DNA from: Nakamurella sp. PAMC28650
GTDB lineage: Bacteria; Actinomycetota; Actinomycetes; Mycobacteriales; Nakamurellaceae
NCBI RefSeq assembly: GCF_014303395.1
Contig: NZ_CP060298.1
Coordinates: 2,294,001-2,358,000 of the forward strand
DNA: 64,000 bases
Direction of reading: 5' to 3'
A model generated the notes under the pieces. That model saw nothing but the letters and a program-made list of their open reading frames with translations. It had not been told where the DNA came from and did not search any database. Numbering within the stretch: position 1 is the first letter of the stretch; each line of letters opens with the position of its first letter. The position numbers and the translations under genes are program-made. This document shows positions 36,937 through 45,708 of this stretch, piece by piece.

Positions 36937-38711
36937 CAGTACTTACGCTCCATGGGCTGGTAACGGGTCATCACGACGGGCTTGTAGTCGAGACGGATGT
37001 CGGTCCCTTCGAGGCCCTCGTCCGGCGAGGGCATCTTGTACGCCATCGTGTGCCGCATCCAGTTGGTGTCGTCGCGGGTGGGGTAGTCCTCGCGCGCGTG
37101 GCCGCCACGGGACTCCTTGCGGTTCAGCGCACCGACCACCATCACCTCGGCCAGATCCAGCAGGAAGCCCAGCTCGACGGCCTCGAGGAGGTCGGTGTTG
37201 TAGCGCTTGCCCTTGTCGTGCACCGAGACCTGCTTGAAGCGCTCCTTGAGTCCCATCACGTCGGTCAGCGCCGTCTTGAGGGTCTGCTCGGTGCGGTACA
37301 CGGCGGCATTGGCGTCCATGGTGGCCTGCAGGGCGATCCGGAGGTCGGCGACCCGCTCGAAACCGGCGGAGGCCAGCAGGTTGCCGACCATCCCCTCGAC
37401 GTAGGCCGCCGGGGAAGCGTGCTCCTCGGTCGCGTCGTGCACGAATTCGGTCGAGTTCGCGTACGCCGCGGCGGCAATGCCGGCCCGCTTGCCGAAGACG
37501 TTGATGTCCAGCAGCGAGTTGGTGCCCAGCCGGTTCGAGCCGTGCACCGAGACGCAGGCGCACTCACCGGCCGCGTACATACCCGGGACGACGTGGGTGT
37601 TGTCGCGCAACACTTCTCCGTGCACGTTGGTCGGAATCCCGCCCATCGCGTAGTGCGCGGTGGGGAACACCGGTACCGGTTCGGTGACCGGGTCGACGCC
37701 CAGGTAGGTGCGGGCGAACTCGGTGATGTCCGGGAGCTTGGTCTCGAGCACCTCGGCGCCCAGGTGGGTGCAGTCCAGGAGCACGTAGTCCTTGGCCGGA
37801 CCGGCGCCCCGCCCTTCCAGCACCTCCATCACCATCGAGCGCGCGACGATGTCCCGGGGCGCGAGATCCTTGATGGTGGGCGCATAACGCTCCATGAATC
37901 GCTCGCCGGAGGCGTTCCGCAGGATGGCTCCCTCACCGCGTGCACCCTCGGTCAGCAGGATGCCCAGCCCCGCCAGCCCGGTCGGGTGGAACTGGTAGAA
38001 CTCCATGTCCTCGAGCGGAAGTCCCTTGCGCAGCACGACTCCCATGCCGTCACCGGTGAGGGTGTGCGCGTTCGACGTGGTCTTGAAGACCTTGCCGGCG
38101 CCGCCGGTGGCGAACACCACGGCCTTGGCGTGGAAGACGTGGATCTCGCCGGTGGCCAGTTCGTAGGCGACGGCACCGGTACACACCTGCCCGTCCGGGG
38201 TGTCGGTCAGCATGACGTCCAGGACGTAGAACTCGTTGAAGAACTCCACACCCTGCTTGACGCAGTTCTGGTAGAGCGTCTGCAGGATCATGTGGCCGGT
38301 GCGGTCAGCGGCGTAGCAGGCCCGACGGACGGCGGCCTCGCCGTGGTTGCGGGTGTGCCCGCCGAAGCGCCGCTGGTCGATCCGGCCTTCCGGGGTCCGG
38401 TTGAACGGCAGCCCCATCTTCTCCAGGTCCAGCACCGCGTCGATGGCTTCCTTGCACATGATCTCGGCGGCATCCTGGTCGACCAGGTAGTCGCCGCCCT
38501 TGACCGTGTCGAAGGTGTGCCACTCCCAGTTGTCGTCCTCGACGTTGGCGAGCGCGGCACACATGCCGCCCTGCGCCGCACCGGTGTGCGAACGGGTGGG
38601 GTAGAGCTTGGTCAGGACCGCGGTCCTGGCCTTCTGGGTCGATTCGATGGCGGCGCGCATGCCGGCGCCGCCGGCACCGACGATGACCACGTCATAGCGA
38701 TGGAATTGCAT
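36936..38711 (-). CDS. sdhA: Succinate dehydrogenase flavoprotein subunit
   Basis: Catalytic subunit of complex II, 591 aa, oxidising succinate to fumarate. FAD-binding DVVIVGAGGAGMRAAIES lies at the N-terminus; the covalent FAD His is in TRSHTGAAQGGMCAAL. Substrate residues are in FHPTGLAGLGILLTEGARGEG and HYAMGGIPTNVHGEVL, and the C-terminal SRGGHAREDYPTRDD block is complete. The gene follows sdhD by 14 bases. Confidence 0.97.
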   Translation of the reverse strand: MQFHRYDVVIVGAGGAGMRAAIESTQKARTAVLTKLYPTRSHTGAAQGGMCAALANVEDDNWEWHTFDTVKGGDYLVDQDAAEIMCKEAIDAVLDLEKMGLPFNRTPEGRIDQRRFGGHTRNHGEAAVRRACYAADRTGHMILQTLYQNCVKQGVEFFNEFYVLDVMLTDTPDGQVCTGAVAYELATGEIHVFHAKAVVFATGGAGKVFKTTSNAHTLTGDGMGVVLRKGLPLEDMEFYQFHPTGLAGLGILLTEGARGEGAILRNASGERFMERYAPTIKDLAPRDIVARSMVMEVLEGRGAGPAKDYVLLDCTHLGAEVLETKLPDITEFARTYLGVDPVTEPVPVFPTAHYAMGGIPTNVHGEVLRDNTHVVPGMYAAGECACVSVHGSNRLGTNSLLDINVFGKRAGIAAAAYANSTEFVHDATEEHASPAAYVEGMVGNLLASAGFERVADLRIALQATMDANAAVYRTEQTLKTALTDVMGLKERFKQVSVHDKGKRYNTDLLEAVELGFLLDLAEVMVVGALNRKESRGGHAREDYPTRDDTNWMRHTMAYKMPSPDEGLEGTDIRLDYKPVVMTRYQPMERKY

Positions 38712-38725
38712 GGCAATGCTCCCTG

Positions 38726-39160
38726 TCAGCCGGTCATGGTCGGGTCGAAGGTGAAGATCACGAAGGTGCCGACCCCGAGCGTCAGGATGACGGACGCGGT
38801 CAGCAGGATCGTCAGGACGAAGCGGGTGCCGTCCTTGCGCGAGTAGTCGTTGATGATGGTGCGGAGCCCGTTGGCCCCGTGCAGTTCGGCGAGCCAGAGC
38901 ATGGTGAGGTCCCAGAGCTGCCAGAACGGTGACGCCCAGCGGCCGGCGACGAAGCCCCAGTTGATCCGGTGCACTCCGCCGTCCAGCACGTTCATGATCA
39001 TCAGGTGCCCGAGGACGAGCACCACCAGCACGATGCCGGAGAGCCGCATGAACATCCAGGAGTACATCTCGAAATTGGAGCGGCGGCCGGCGACGCGCTT
39101 CTTCGGAGCACGCGGCGCCTCGATGCCACGGGTGGCGGGCGGATCGTAGGCGGCGGTCAT
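38726..39160 (-). CDS. sdhD: Succinate dehydrogenase membrane anchor SdhD
   Basis: A 144-aa anchor subunit with three helices (MRLSGIVLVVLVLGHLMIM, FWQLWDLTMLWLAELHGANG, FVLTILLTASVILTLGVGTF) that, with SdhC, holds the quinone site and heme. His in LVLGHLM and HGANGLR are candidate heme or quinone residues. The start overlaps the sdhC stop by four bases (ATGA). The N-terminus is polar and Arg/Pro-rich. Confidence 0.93.
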   Translation of the reverse strand: MTAAYDPPATRGIEAPRAPKKRVAGRRSNFEMYSWMFMRLSGIVLVVLVLGHLMIMNVLDGGVHRINWGFVAGRWASPFWQLWDLTMLWLAELHGANGLRTIINDYSRKDGTRFVLTILLTASVILTLGVGTFVIFTFDPTMTG

Positions 39161-39591
39161 GAGGCGTGTCCGAACGTCTTCTCCACGGTGTACTGCAGCA
39201 TGAAGTAGACGGTCGGGATCATCACGACGATCCAGGTCCCGACGACGATCCACAGCATCTTGCGCTGGTACCGGGGTCCGCGGGCCCAGAAGTCCACCAG
39301 CATGATCCGGATGCCGTTGAGCGAGTGGTAGAGCACCGCACCGACCAGGCCCGCCTCGAGCAGGTTGACGAACGGGTTCTTGTAGGTCTCGATCACCTTG
39401 TCGTAGGACTCGGGGGAGACCCGTACGAGCGCGGTATCCAGCACGTGCGCGAACAGGAAGAAGAAGGTCAGGACGCCGGTGATGCGGTGGGCGACCCAGG
39501 ACCACATCCCCTCGGCTCCCCGGTAGAAGGAGCCGCGGCGGGGCTTGGGGATACTGCTGCCTCCAGGCCGGAGGGCGGTGGATGAGGACAT
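39157..39591 (-). CDS. sdhC: Succinate dehydrogenase cytochrome b556 subunit
   Basis: First gene of sdhCDAB, 144 aa from ATG 39591 (GGAGGT about twelve bases upstream). The signature EGMWSWVAHRITGVLTFFFLFAHV has the Ser/Arg and His typical of the quinone/heme site. Two more helices follow (LVGAVLYHSLNGIRIMLVDF and IVVGTWIVVMIPTVYFMLQY). A longer frame upstream to 39906 has no support. Order and subunit type match mycobacterial Sdh2. Confidence 0.93.
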   Translation of the reverse strand: MSSSTALRPGGSSIPKPRRGSFYRGAEGMWSWVAHRITGVLTFFFLFAHVLDTALVRVSPESYDKVIETYKNPFVNLLEAGLVGAVLYHSLNGIRIMLVDFWARGPRYQRKMLWIVVGTWIVVMIPTVYFMLQYTVEKTFGHAS

Positions 39592-39691
39592 GTGGTTGTT
39601 GTGACCTCCGGGTAGGCCCGCCGTCGACGGCAGTGTCGGATGGGAGATGAACGTGCGAAGGCCAGGAGCGCAAGCACTGACCGCCTGACCG

Positions 39692-39697
39692 ATGCTA
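39692..39697 (-). promoter_or_regulatory. Candidate -10 box of sdhCDAB
   Basis: On the minus strand TAGCAT, about 100 bases upstream of the sdhC ATG. The -35 side is not convincing. Confidence 0.3.
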
Positions 39698-39786
39698 ACC
39701 CCGGCTTCACGGCACCAGCCACCGGGCGCGATGTGACCCTCTTGACACACCGCGTTCATCCGCGGACAACCCGGCACCGTTTCACT

Positions 39787-39801
39787 CGTGTCCAGGACAC
39801 G
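39787..39801. promoter_or_regulatory. 15-bp palindromic operator candidate
   Basis: CGTGTCCAGGACACG is a perfect 7-1-7 palindrome midway between the divergent sdhC and lipoprotein genes, a good size for a dimeric regulator. Which gene it serves is unknown. Confidence 0.4.
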
Positions 39802-40048
39802 TTCGGACAGCCCGGAAAGGGGCCGTCCGGATGATCTTGCTGCAGGGCCACGTCGTGTGATGCCGGTGGGACGCAGTATTTCCGGCCGTGAACCCTTTTG
39901 GAGCACGATTCGGTCACGGACGTGCTCGCGGGGTCGCGGCTGCGCACGGTCACCGGTAGCGTCCCTCGCTTGGGCCCGTCGGCGTTGACGCCTTATTGCA
40001 TAGCCTGTCCCCGCCCGGGGACGGGCAGGACACCAAAAGGGAGAACAC

Positions 40049-41185
40049 GTGCTTCGCGCTCGTCACCTCACACTGATCGCCGGGGTCGCTGCGGCCGCCC
40101 TCGTGCTGAGTGCCTGTAGTTCCACCAGCTCGACCACCGCCGCGCCGTCCTCCAGCGCCGCGCCGTCCTCCAGCGCCGCGACCTCCGGGCCGGCCACCTC
40201 GGCCGCGGCCCCCGCTGCCGACCTGTTCCCGGCGATGACCGGTGATCCCACCACCGTCAAGCTGGGCATGGCCTACGACGGGCCGAAGGGTGACCGGTCC
40301 TTCACCGACTCCGCCGCCCGCGGTGTCACCGCCGCCACCGGCAAGGGCGTCAAGCTCGTCGCCGAACTCGCCGCGACGGTGGGCGAGGCGGACCAGAAGA
40401 AGGTCGACCGCCTGAGCCAGCTGGTGGATCAGGGTGCCAACACCATCATCGCCGTCGGCTTCGACTACGCGACCGCGATGGGCACGGTGGCCAAGGCCAA
40501 TCCGAAGGTCCACTTCGCCATCGTCGACGACAACTCCCTGGCCAAGGTGGCGAACGTCGCCTCGCTGACCTTCGCCGCAGAGCAGAGCTCGTTCCTGGTC
40601 GGTGTCGCCGCCGCCCTGAAGTCCAAGAGCGCCCACGTCGGCTTCATCGGGGGCGTCAACACCCCGCTCATCCAGACCTTCCAGGCCGGGTTCGACGCCG
40701 GTGCGAAGGCGGGCAAGGCCAGCATCAAGATCGACGACAAGTACATCACCGAGCCGCCGGACTTCAGCGGCTTCAACGCTCCCGACAAGGGCGAGACCAT
40801 CGCCAAGGGCATGTACGGCGGCGGCGCCGACGTCGTCTACTCGGCCGCGGGCGGTAGCGGCAACGGCGTGTTCAAGGCGGCCCTGGCCGGCGGAAAGCTC
40901 GCCATCGGGGTCGACTCGGACCAGTACCTGCTGACGACGGCCAGTGCCGGGCAGGCCACCATCATGACCTCGGCGGTCAAGAACGTCGACGTCGCGGTCT
41001 ACAACATGATCGCCTCGGTCGCCGCAGGCAAGCCGCTGGCCGGCGTGCAGGTCTACGACCTGAAGAACGGTGGCGTCGGGTACTCCACCTCCGGTGGTGC
41101 GATCGACGACATCAAGGCTCAGCTCGAGGACTACAAGGCCAAGATCATCGCCGGCACCATCACCGTTCCGACGACGCTCAAGTAG
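40049..41185 (+). CDS. BMP/PnrA-family nucleoside-binding lipoprotein
   Basis: Surface substrate-binding lipoprotein of the nucleoside importer encoded next, 378 aa. The GTG start is behind AAAGGGAG. Signal peptide with lipobox LVLSACSS (Cys about residue 23), a Ser/Ala/Thr-rich linker to about 65, then the BMP domain: VKLGMAYDGPKGDRSFTDSA, TIIAVGFDYATAMGTVAK, VGFIGGVNTPLIQTFQAGF and DVVYSAAGGSGNGVFKAA. Phe, Asp and Gly residues in these blocks form the purine nucleoside pocket in PnrA. Neighbours (ABC ATPase, two permeases, cytidine deaminase) support nucleoside uptake. Confidence 0.93.
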   Translation: MLRARHLTLIAGVAAAALVLSACSSTSSTTAAPSSSAAPSSSAATSGPATSAAAPAADLFPAMTGDPTTVKLGMAYDGPKGDRSFTDSAARGVTAATGKGVKLVAELAATVGEADQKKVDRLSQLVDQGANTIIAVGFDYATAMGTVAKANPKVHFAIVDDNSLAKVANVASLTFAAEQSSFLVGVAAALKSKSAHVGFIGGVNTPLIQTFQAGFDAGAKAGKASIKIDDKYITEPPDFSGFNAPDKGETIAKGMYGGGADVVYSAAGGSGNGVFKAALAGGKLAIGVDSDQYLLTTASAGQATIMTSAVKNVDVAVYNMIASVAAGKPLAGVQVYDLKNGGVGYSTSGGAIDDIKAQLEDYKAKIIAGTITVPTTLK

Positions 41186-41231
41186 GTCTCGCCGCACGAA
41201 GTTCCACTTCGGTGCACCAGTCCCACAGGGT

Positions 41232-41264
41232 CCGGTGACGTCGCTGTCACAGCGGCGTCACCGG
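41232..41264 (+). terminator. Strong hairpin after the lipoprotein gene
   Basis: A 15-bp stem (41232-41246 with 41250-41264, one G-U) closed by a TCA loop, 46 bases after the stop. There is no U-tract. It probably lowers readthrough or protects the lipoprotein mRNA 3' end, giving more binding protein than transporter. Confidence 0.6.
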
Positions 41265-41383
41265 GCCCTGATCCGTTCGGCGATCATGTTCTATTCTCGG
41301 GCCACCCTCGCGCCCGGGCGAGCGGGTCCTGGCCGGTCCGGCGGAGCACACCGCGGCAACGCACAACGCAGGCAGGAGCACGA

Positions 41384-42952
41384 GTGAGCACAGCGACCGA
41401 CCTGGTGGAGACGGTGCGGACACCGGCTGTCCGGCTGACCGGGATCACCAAGCGGTACCCGGGTGTCGTCGCCAACTCCGATATCAATCTGAGCGTCCGC
41501 CGGGCGAGCGTGCACGCGCTGGTCGGGGAGAACGGTGCGGGCAAGTCGACCCTGATGAAGACGCTCTTCGGGTTGCACCAGCCGGACGAGGGCACCATCG
41601 AGGTCGACGGCCGGGTCTGCTCGTTCCACTCACCGGCCGACGCCATCTCGGCCGGGATCGGCATGGTCCACCAGCACTTCATGCTGGCCGACAACCTGAC
41701 CGTGTGGGAGAACGTCGTGCTCGGCTCCGAGCCGGTCTCCGGTGGCCGCCTGGACGGGGCCAGGGCGCGCGCCGACATCAGCGAGATCGGGCGCCGGTAC
41801 GGGCTCTACGTCGACCCGAAGGCCCTCGTCGAGGAACTCGGGGTCGGCGCGCGGCAACGGGTGGAGATCATCAAGGTGCTCTACCGCGGCGCGAAGATCC
41901 TGATCCTGGACGAGCCGACCGCCGTGCTCGTACCGCAGGAGGTCGACGAGCTGTTCGGCAACCTGGCCGGGCTCAAGGCCGAGGGCCTCACCATCATCTT
42001 CATCTCCCACAAGCTCGACGAGGTGCGCGCCATCGCCGACGAGATCACCGTGATCCGCCGTGGTACCACCGTCGGAACCGCCGATCCCCGGTCGGTCACC
42101 AACCGCCAGCTGGCCGAGATGATGGTCGGGTCGGCGCTGCCGGTGCCAGAGCTCCGCGAGTCGACCGTCACCGATCAGGTGATGCTCCGGCTGGCCGGCG
42201 TCCGGGTGACCAGCGCCGAGGGTCGCGACGTGCTGACCGACATCGACCTGACGATCCACGCCGGGGAGGTGCTCGGTATCGCCGGCGTCGAGGGCAACGG
42301 CCAGGCCGAGCTGGTGGACGCGATCATGGGGATCACGCCCATCGCGGAGGGCACGGTCTCGCTGGACAGCATCGACATCACCGCCCTGTCCACCCTCAAA
42401 CGGCGCGAGGCGGGGATCGGTTTCATCTCCGAGGACCGGCACCGACAGGGCCTGACCCTGCTCGCCTCCCTGTGGGAGAACCGGGCGCTCGGTTTCCAGA
42501 CCAGACGGCCGGTGGCCAAGGGGATCTTCCTGGACCGCGCCGCCACCAAGGCCGACACCCGTCGCATCGTGCAGGAGTTCGACGTCCGGACGCCGGGCAT
42601 CGACGTGCTGGCGGCCGCGCTCTCGGGCGGTAACCAGCAGAAGCTCATCGTCGGCCGCGAGATGAGCGGGAATCCGGTGCTGCTGATCGCCTCCCACCCC
42701 ACCCGCGGCGTCGACGTCGGGGCCCAGGCCGCCATCTGGGAGCAGCTCCGCAAGGCCAGGGCCGCCGGCCTCGCCGTCCTTCTCATCTCCGCCGATCTGG
42801 AGGAACTCATCGGTATGTCGGACACCCTCACCGTCATCCTGCGCGGCCGGCTCGTCGGCAGGTTCGAGCCGAGAGACGTGACACCGGAGATCCTCGGGAT
42901 CGCCATGACCGGCGGCCACGAGGCCGACCCGACCGAAACCCCGGAGGCCTGA
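41384..42952 (+). CDS. Nucleoside ABC importer, duplicated ATPase
   Basis: A 522-aa protein with two ABC domains, the sugar/nucleoside (RbsA/NupO-like) type. Domain 1 has Walker A GENGAGKSTLMKTLFG (near residue 47), signature LGVGARQRVEIIKVL and Walker B ILILDEPTAVL. Domain 2 (from about 260) has a degenerate Walker A GVEGNGQAELVDAIMG and signature LSGGNQQKLIVGREM with Walker B-like PVLLIASHPTRGVDVG. One active and one structural site is normal for this family. GTG start. The next permease starts two bases after the stop. Confidence 0.94.
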   Translation: MSTATDLVETVRTPAVRLTGITKRYPGVVANSDINLSVRRASVHALVGENGAGKSTLMKTLFGLHQPDEGTIEVDGRVCSFHSPADAISAGIGMVHQHFMLADNLTVWENVVLGSEPVSGGRLDGARARADISEIGRRYGLYVDPKALVEELGVGARQRVEIIKVLYRGAKILILDEPTAVLVPQEVDELFGNLAGLKAEGLTIIFISHKLDEVRAIADEITVIRRGTTVGTADPRSVTNRQLAEMMVGSALPVPELRESTVTDQVMLRLAGVRVTSAEGRDVLTDIDLTIHAGEVLGIAGVEGNGQAELVDAIMGITPIAEGTVSLDSIDITALSTLKRREAGIGFISEDRHRQGLTLLASLWENRALGFQTRRPVAKGIFLDRAATKADTRRIVQEFDVRTPGIDVLAAALSGGNQQKLIVGREMSGNPVLLIASHPTRGVDVGAQAAIWEQLRKARAAGLAVLLISADLEELIGMSDTLTVILRGRLVGRFEPRDVTPEILGIAMTGGHEADPTETPEA

Positions 42953-42953
42953 G

Positions 42954-44063
42954 GTGGCCATCTCCGGGAGGAAGATCGCGCTCGGGGCTGCCGGTCCGCT
43001 CGGAGCGTTGGTCGTCGCGGTGATCATCTCGGCGGTCATCCTGTTGCTCACCGGGCACCACCCGCTGGACGCCTTCAGTGCCATGGGTGACGCCTTCGGG
43101 AAGTCCCGGGTGCTGATCGGCACCGTCAACCTGGCGGCGTCGTACTACCTGGCGGCGGTCGCGGTCGCGATCGGCTTCAAGATGAATCTGCTGAACATCG
43201 GCGTCGACGGTCAGTACCGGCTCGCGGCGATGATGGCGGCGTCGCTGGCCGGGGCCAGTTTCATGAACTCGCTCCCCTCGGTCGTGCGCATCGTCCTGAC
43301 GATCGCCGCCGCCATGGTCGTCGGTGCGTTCTGGGCCGGGATCGCGGTGTGGCTCAGGGTGAGTCGCGGGGTCAGCGAGGTGATCAGCACCATCATGCTG
43401 AACGCCATCGCGACGGCGGTGGTGGCCTACCTGCTGAGCCCGGGCCGGCTCGCGGTACAGGCGGGCAACAACATCGGCACGGCGGTCATCCCGCCCGCCG
43501 GTCTGGTCCCGACCATCGCGGTCTCCGGCTCGATCACTCCGATCTACACCCTGACGCTGCTGGCCGTGGTGGTCGGCATCCTGTACGCATTCCTGTTGAA
43601 CCGCACCATCTTCGGCTTCTCGATCAAGGCCACGGGGATGAACCCGGCGGCCGCGATCGCGAGCGGGATCAGCGCCAAGAAGATGGCCGTCTCGGCGATG
43701 CTGATCTCCGGCGCCGTCGCCGGGCTGGTCGGGATCCCCGAGTTGCTCAACGGCCCGGCGGCCCAGTACTCGATCAACTTCCCGGCCGGGCTGGGATTCA
43801 CCGGCATCGCGATCGCGCTGCTGGGTCGCAACCACCCGGTCGGCATCGTCTTCGCCGCGCTGCTCTGGTCCGCACTGGACAGCTCGGCCAACGCCCTGCA
43901 GGGCGTCGGCGTCCCGAACCAACTGGTCACCATCATGCAGGGCACCATCCTGCTGTCCGTCGTGATCGCGTACGAGATCGTCCGGCGGTACGGGGTGGTG
44001 CTGGAGCAACGAGAGGTCGCCCGGGCCCTGGCCACGGCGCAGAAGCAGGCGGTGGCAGCATGA
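42954..44063 (+). CDS. Nucleoside ABC importer permease 1
   Basis: A 369-aa BPD_transp_2 permease, NupP/YufP-like. About eight to nine helices; the conserved core includes FKMNLLNIGVDGQYRLAAMMA, VSEVISTIMLNAIA and IKATGMNPAAAIASGISAKKMAVSAML (ATPase-contacting loop) and the final GLGFTGIAIALLGRNHPVGIV. GTG start directly after the ATPase stop; the end overlaps the second permease by four bases. Confidence 0.93.
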   Translation: MAISGRKIALGAAGPLGALVVAVIISAVILLLTGHHPLDAFSAMGDAFGKSRVLIGTVNLAASYYLAAVAVAIGFKMNLLNIGVDGQYRLAAMMAASLAGASFMNSLPSVVRIVLTIAAAMVVGAFWAGIAVWLRVSRGVSEVISTIMLNAIATAVVAYLLSPGRLAVQAGNNIGTAVIPPAGLVPTIAVSGSITPIYTLTLLAVVVGILYAFLLNRTIFGFSIKATGMNPAAAIASGISAKKMAVSAMLISGAVAGLVGIPELLNGPAAQYSINFPAGLGFTGIAIALLGRNHPVGIVFAALLWSALDSSANALQGVGVPNQLVTIMQGTILLSVVIAYEIVRRYGVVLEQREVARALATAQKQAVAA

Positions 44064-45313
44064 CGGTGGAGGACGCTCCCATCACGCGCCCGGTGGTCGG
44101 GGCCAGGAGCCGAACCATCACCCCGGCGATCCGGCTCGGTCTGGTCTTCGCCGGTCTGCTGGTGATCTCGCTGGTGCGCACCGTCACCGGCGCGACGAAC
44201 CTCGACTCGGTCGGCGCCATCCAGTCGGCCATCATCGCAGCCGTACCCATTGCGATGGCCGGTCTTTCGGGTCTGTGGTCCGAACGCGCCGGGGTGGTCA
44301 ACATCGGCCTCGAGGGCATGATGATCCTCGGCACCTTCGGAGCCGGCTGGGCCGGATATCAGTGGGGGCCGTGGGCCGGTGTCGGGTTCGGCGTCATCTG
44401 CGGAGTGTTGGGCGGCCTGCTGCTCGGGTTGGCCGCGATCACCTTCGGGGTGGACCACATCATCGCCGGTGTCGCCATCTCCATCGTCGCGCCGGGCCTG
44501 ACGTTGTTCCTCTCGCAGCTGCTGTTCGCCAACGCACCGGGTGGCGGTGATCAGCAGTCCCCGCCGGTCGGCGACGTCTTCAAGATCACCGTTCCCGGCC
44601 TGTCCGACTGGCTGAACACGTTGCAGGGCAAGGGCTGGTTCCTGGTCTCCGATCTGGCCGGCCTGCTCGGGGGGTCGTTGACGCAACTCTCGATCCTGAC
44701 CGTACTGGCCGCTCTGCTGATCGCCGGATCGGGATTCATCCTGTGGCGCACCAGGTTCGGGCTGCGCCTCCGGTCCGTGGGCGAGGCCCCGTACGCAGCG
44801 GAGTCGCTGGGCGTCAACGTGGTGCGCTACAAGTACTACGGCGTCATGATCTCCGGCGCGATGTCCGGCTTCGCCGGTGCGTTCCTGGTGATCGGGCAGA
44901 ACTACATCAACGGTCAGACCGCCGGCCGCGGCTTCATCGGTCTCGCATCGCTGATCTTCGGCAACTGGCGTCCGGGTGGGATGGCCGCCGGCGCCCTGCT
45001 CTTCGGCTACACCGACGGGGTCCGGCTGTTCGACACCGACGGCACCGCCATGCGCGCGTTCCTGCTGCTGGTGACGGTGGCGCTGGTGCTGGTCGCCGTC
45101 CTGCAGTTCCGGCGGGGTCAGCGCGCGGTCAGCGCGGTCGCGCTGCTCATCGCGGCGCTGTCGCTGCTGTGGTTCCTGACCACCACCTCGCTCCCCGGCC
45201 AACTGGTCACGGCCGCGCCCTACGCGATCACCCTGCTGGTGATGGGGCTTGCCTCCCAACGGCTCCGGCCACCGAAAGCAGACGGCCTCACCTACCGGAA
45301 AGGCGGCGCGTGA
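44060..45313 (+). CDS. Nucleoside ABC importer permease 2
   Basis: A 417-aa BPD_transp_2 permease, NupQ/YufQ-like. Family blocks: GLSGLWSERAGVVNIGLEGMMI, FGVDHIIAGVAISIVAPG, RFGLRLRSVGEAPYAAESLGV (coupling loop) and GRGFIGLASLIFGNWRPGGMAAGALLFG. Two or three extra C-terminal helices are usual for this subunit. The ATG at 44060 overlaps the upstream stop (ATGA); the stop shares its last A with the cdd start (TGATG). Confidence 0.94.
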   Translation: MTVEDAPITRPVVGARSRTITPAIRLGLVFAGLLVISLVRTVTGATNLDSVGAIQSAIIAAVPIAMAGLSGLWSERAGVVNIGLEGMMILGTFGAGWAGYQWGPWAGVGFGVICGVLGGLLLGLAAITFGVDHIIAGVAISIVAPGLTLFLSQLLFANAPGGGDQQSPPVGDVFKITVPGLSDWLNTLQGKGWFLVSDLAGLLGGSLTQLSILTVLAALLIAGSGFILWRTRFGLRLRSVGEAPYAAESLGVNVVRYKYYGVMISGAMSGFAGAFLVIGQNYINGQTAGRGFIGLASLIFGNWRPGGMAAGALLFGYTDGVRLFDTDGTAMRAFLLLVTVALVLVAVLQFRRGQRAVSAVALLIAALSLLWFLTTTSLPGQLVTAAPYAITLLVMGLASQRLRPPKADGLTYRKGGA

Positions 45314-45708
45314 TGTCCGCCGATTTCGACTGGGAGGCGTTGCGCGCGTTGGCCGTCGAGGCGGCCCACCTGGCCTACTGCCCGTACTCGGGGTTGCAGG
45401 TCGGGGTGGCGGCCGTGGTCGACGACGGACGGATCATCACCGGGTGCAACGTCGAGAACGCCTCCTACGGGCTCGGTCTGTGCGCGGAGTGCTCGTTGGT
45501 CGGCCAACTACGGCTGACCGGCGGTGGCCGTCTGGTCGCGCTGGCCTGCCGGTCCGGCGCGGGTGACCTGCTGATGCCCTGCGGCCGTTGCCGTCAGGTG
45601 ATCTACGAGTTCGGCGGCCCGGAGTTGTTGGTGGACACGCCCTCCGGCATCCAGCCGATGTCCTGGGTGCTCCCGGATGCGTTCGGACCGGAGCACCTAC
45701 CGGCGTGA
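45313..45708 (+). CDS. cdd: Cytidine deaminase
   Basis: Converts cytidine and deoxycytidine to uridine and deoxyuridine. 131 aa, the small tetrameric type. Zn ligands and catalytic Glu are in NVENASYGLGLCAECS (CAE) and PCGRCRQ. YCPYSGLQVGVAAV is the substrate-binding N-terminal block. Coupling to the permease gene suggests that imported pyrimidine nucleosides are deaminated at once. Confidence 0.97.
   Translation: MSADFDWEALRALAVEAAHLAYCPYSGLQVGVAAVVDDGRIITGCNVENASYGLGLCAECSLVGQLRLTGGGRLVALACRSGAGDLLMPCGRCRQVIYEFGGPELLVDTPSGIQPMSWVLPDAFGPEHLPA

Larger units (their letters stand above)
39592..40048. other. Divergent promoter region, sdhC and lipoprotein gene
   Basis: 457 bases without a convincing gene. 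It contains a possible leftward -10 (39692-39697), a perfect hyphenated palindrome (39787-39801) and a GTCCCC/GGGGAC hairpin in the leader of the rightward gene (40007-40022). A rightward TTGACA (near 39743) has no matching -10. Confidence 0.5.

Noticed and set aside
39985-40006. TTGACG...TAGCCT as promoter of the lipoprotein gene
   Set aside because: The spacing between the two hexamers is about ten bases, too short for a sigma-70-type promoter.
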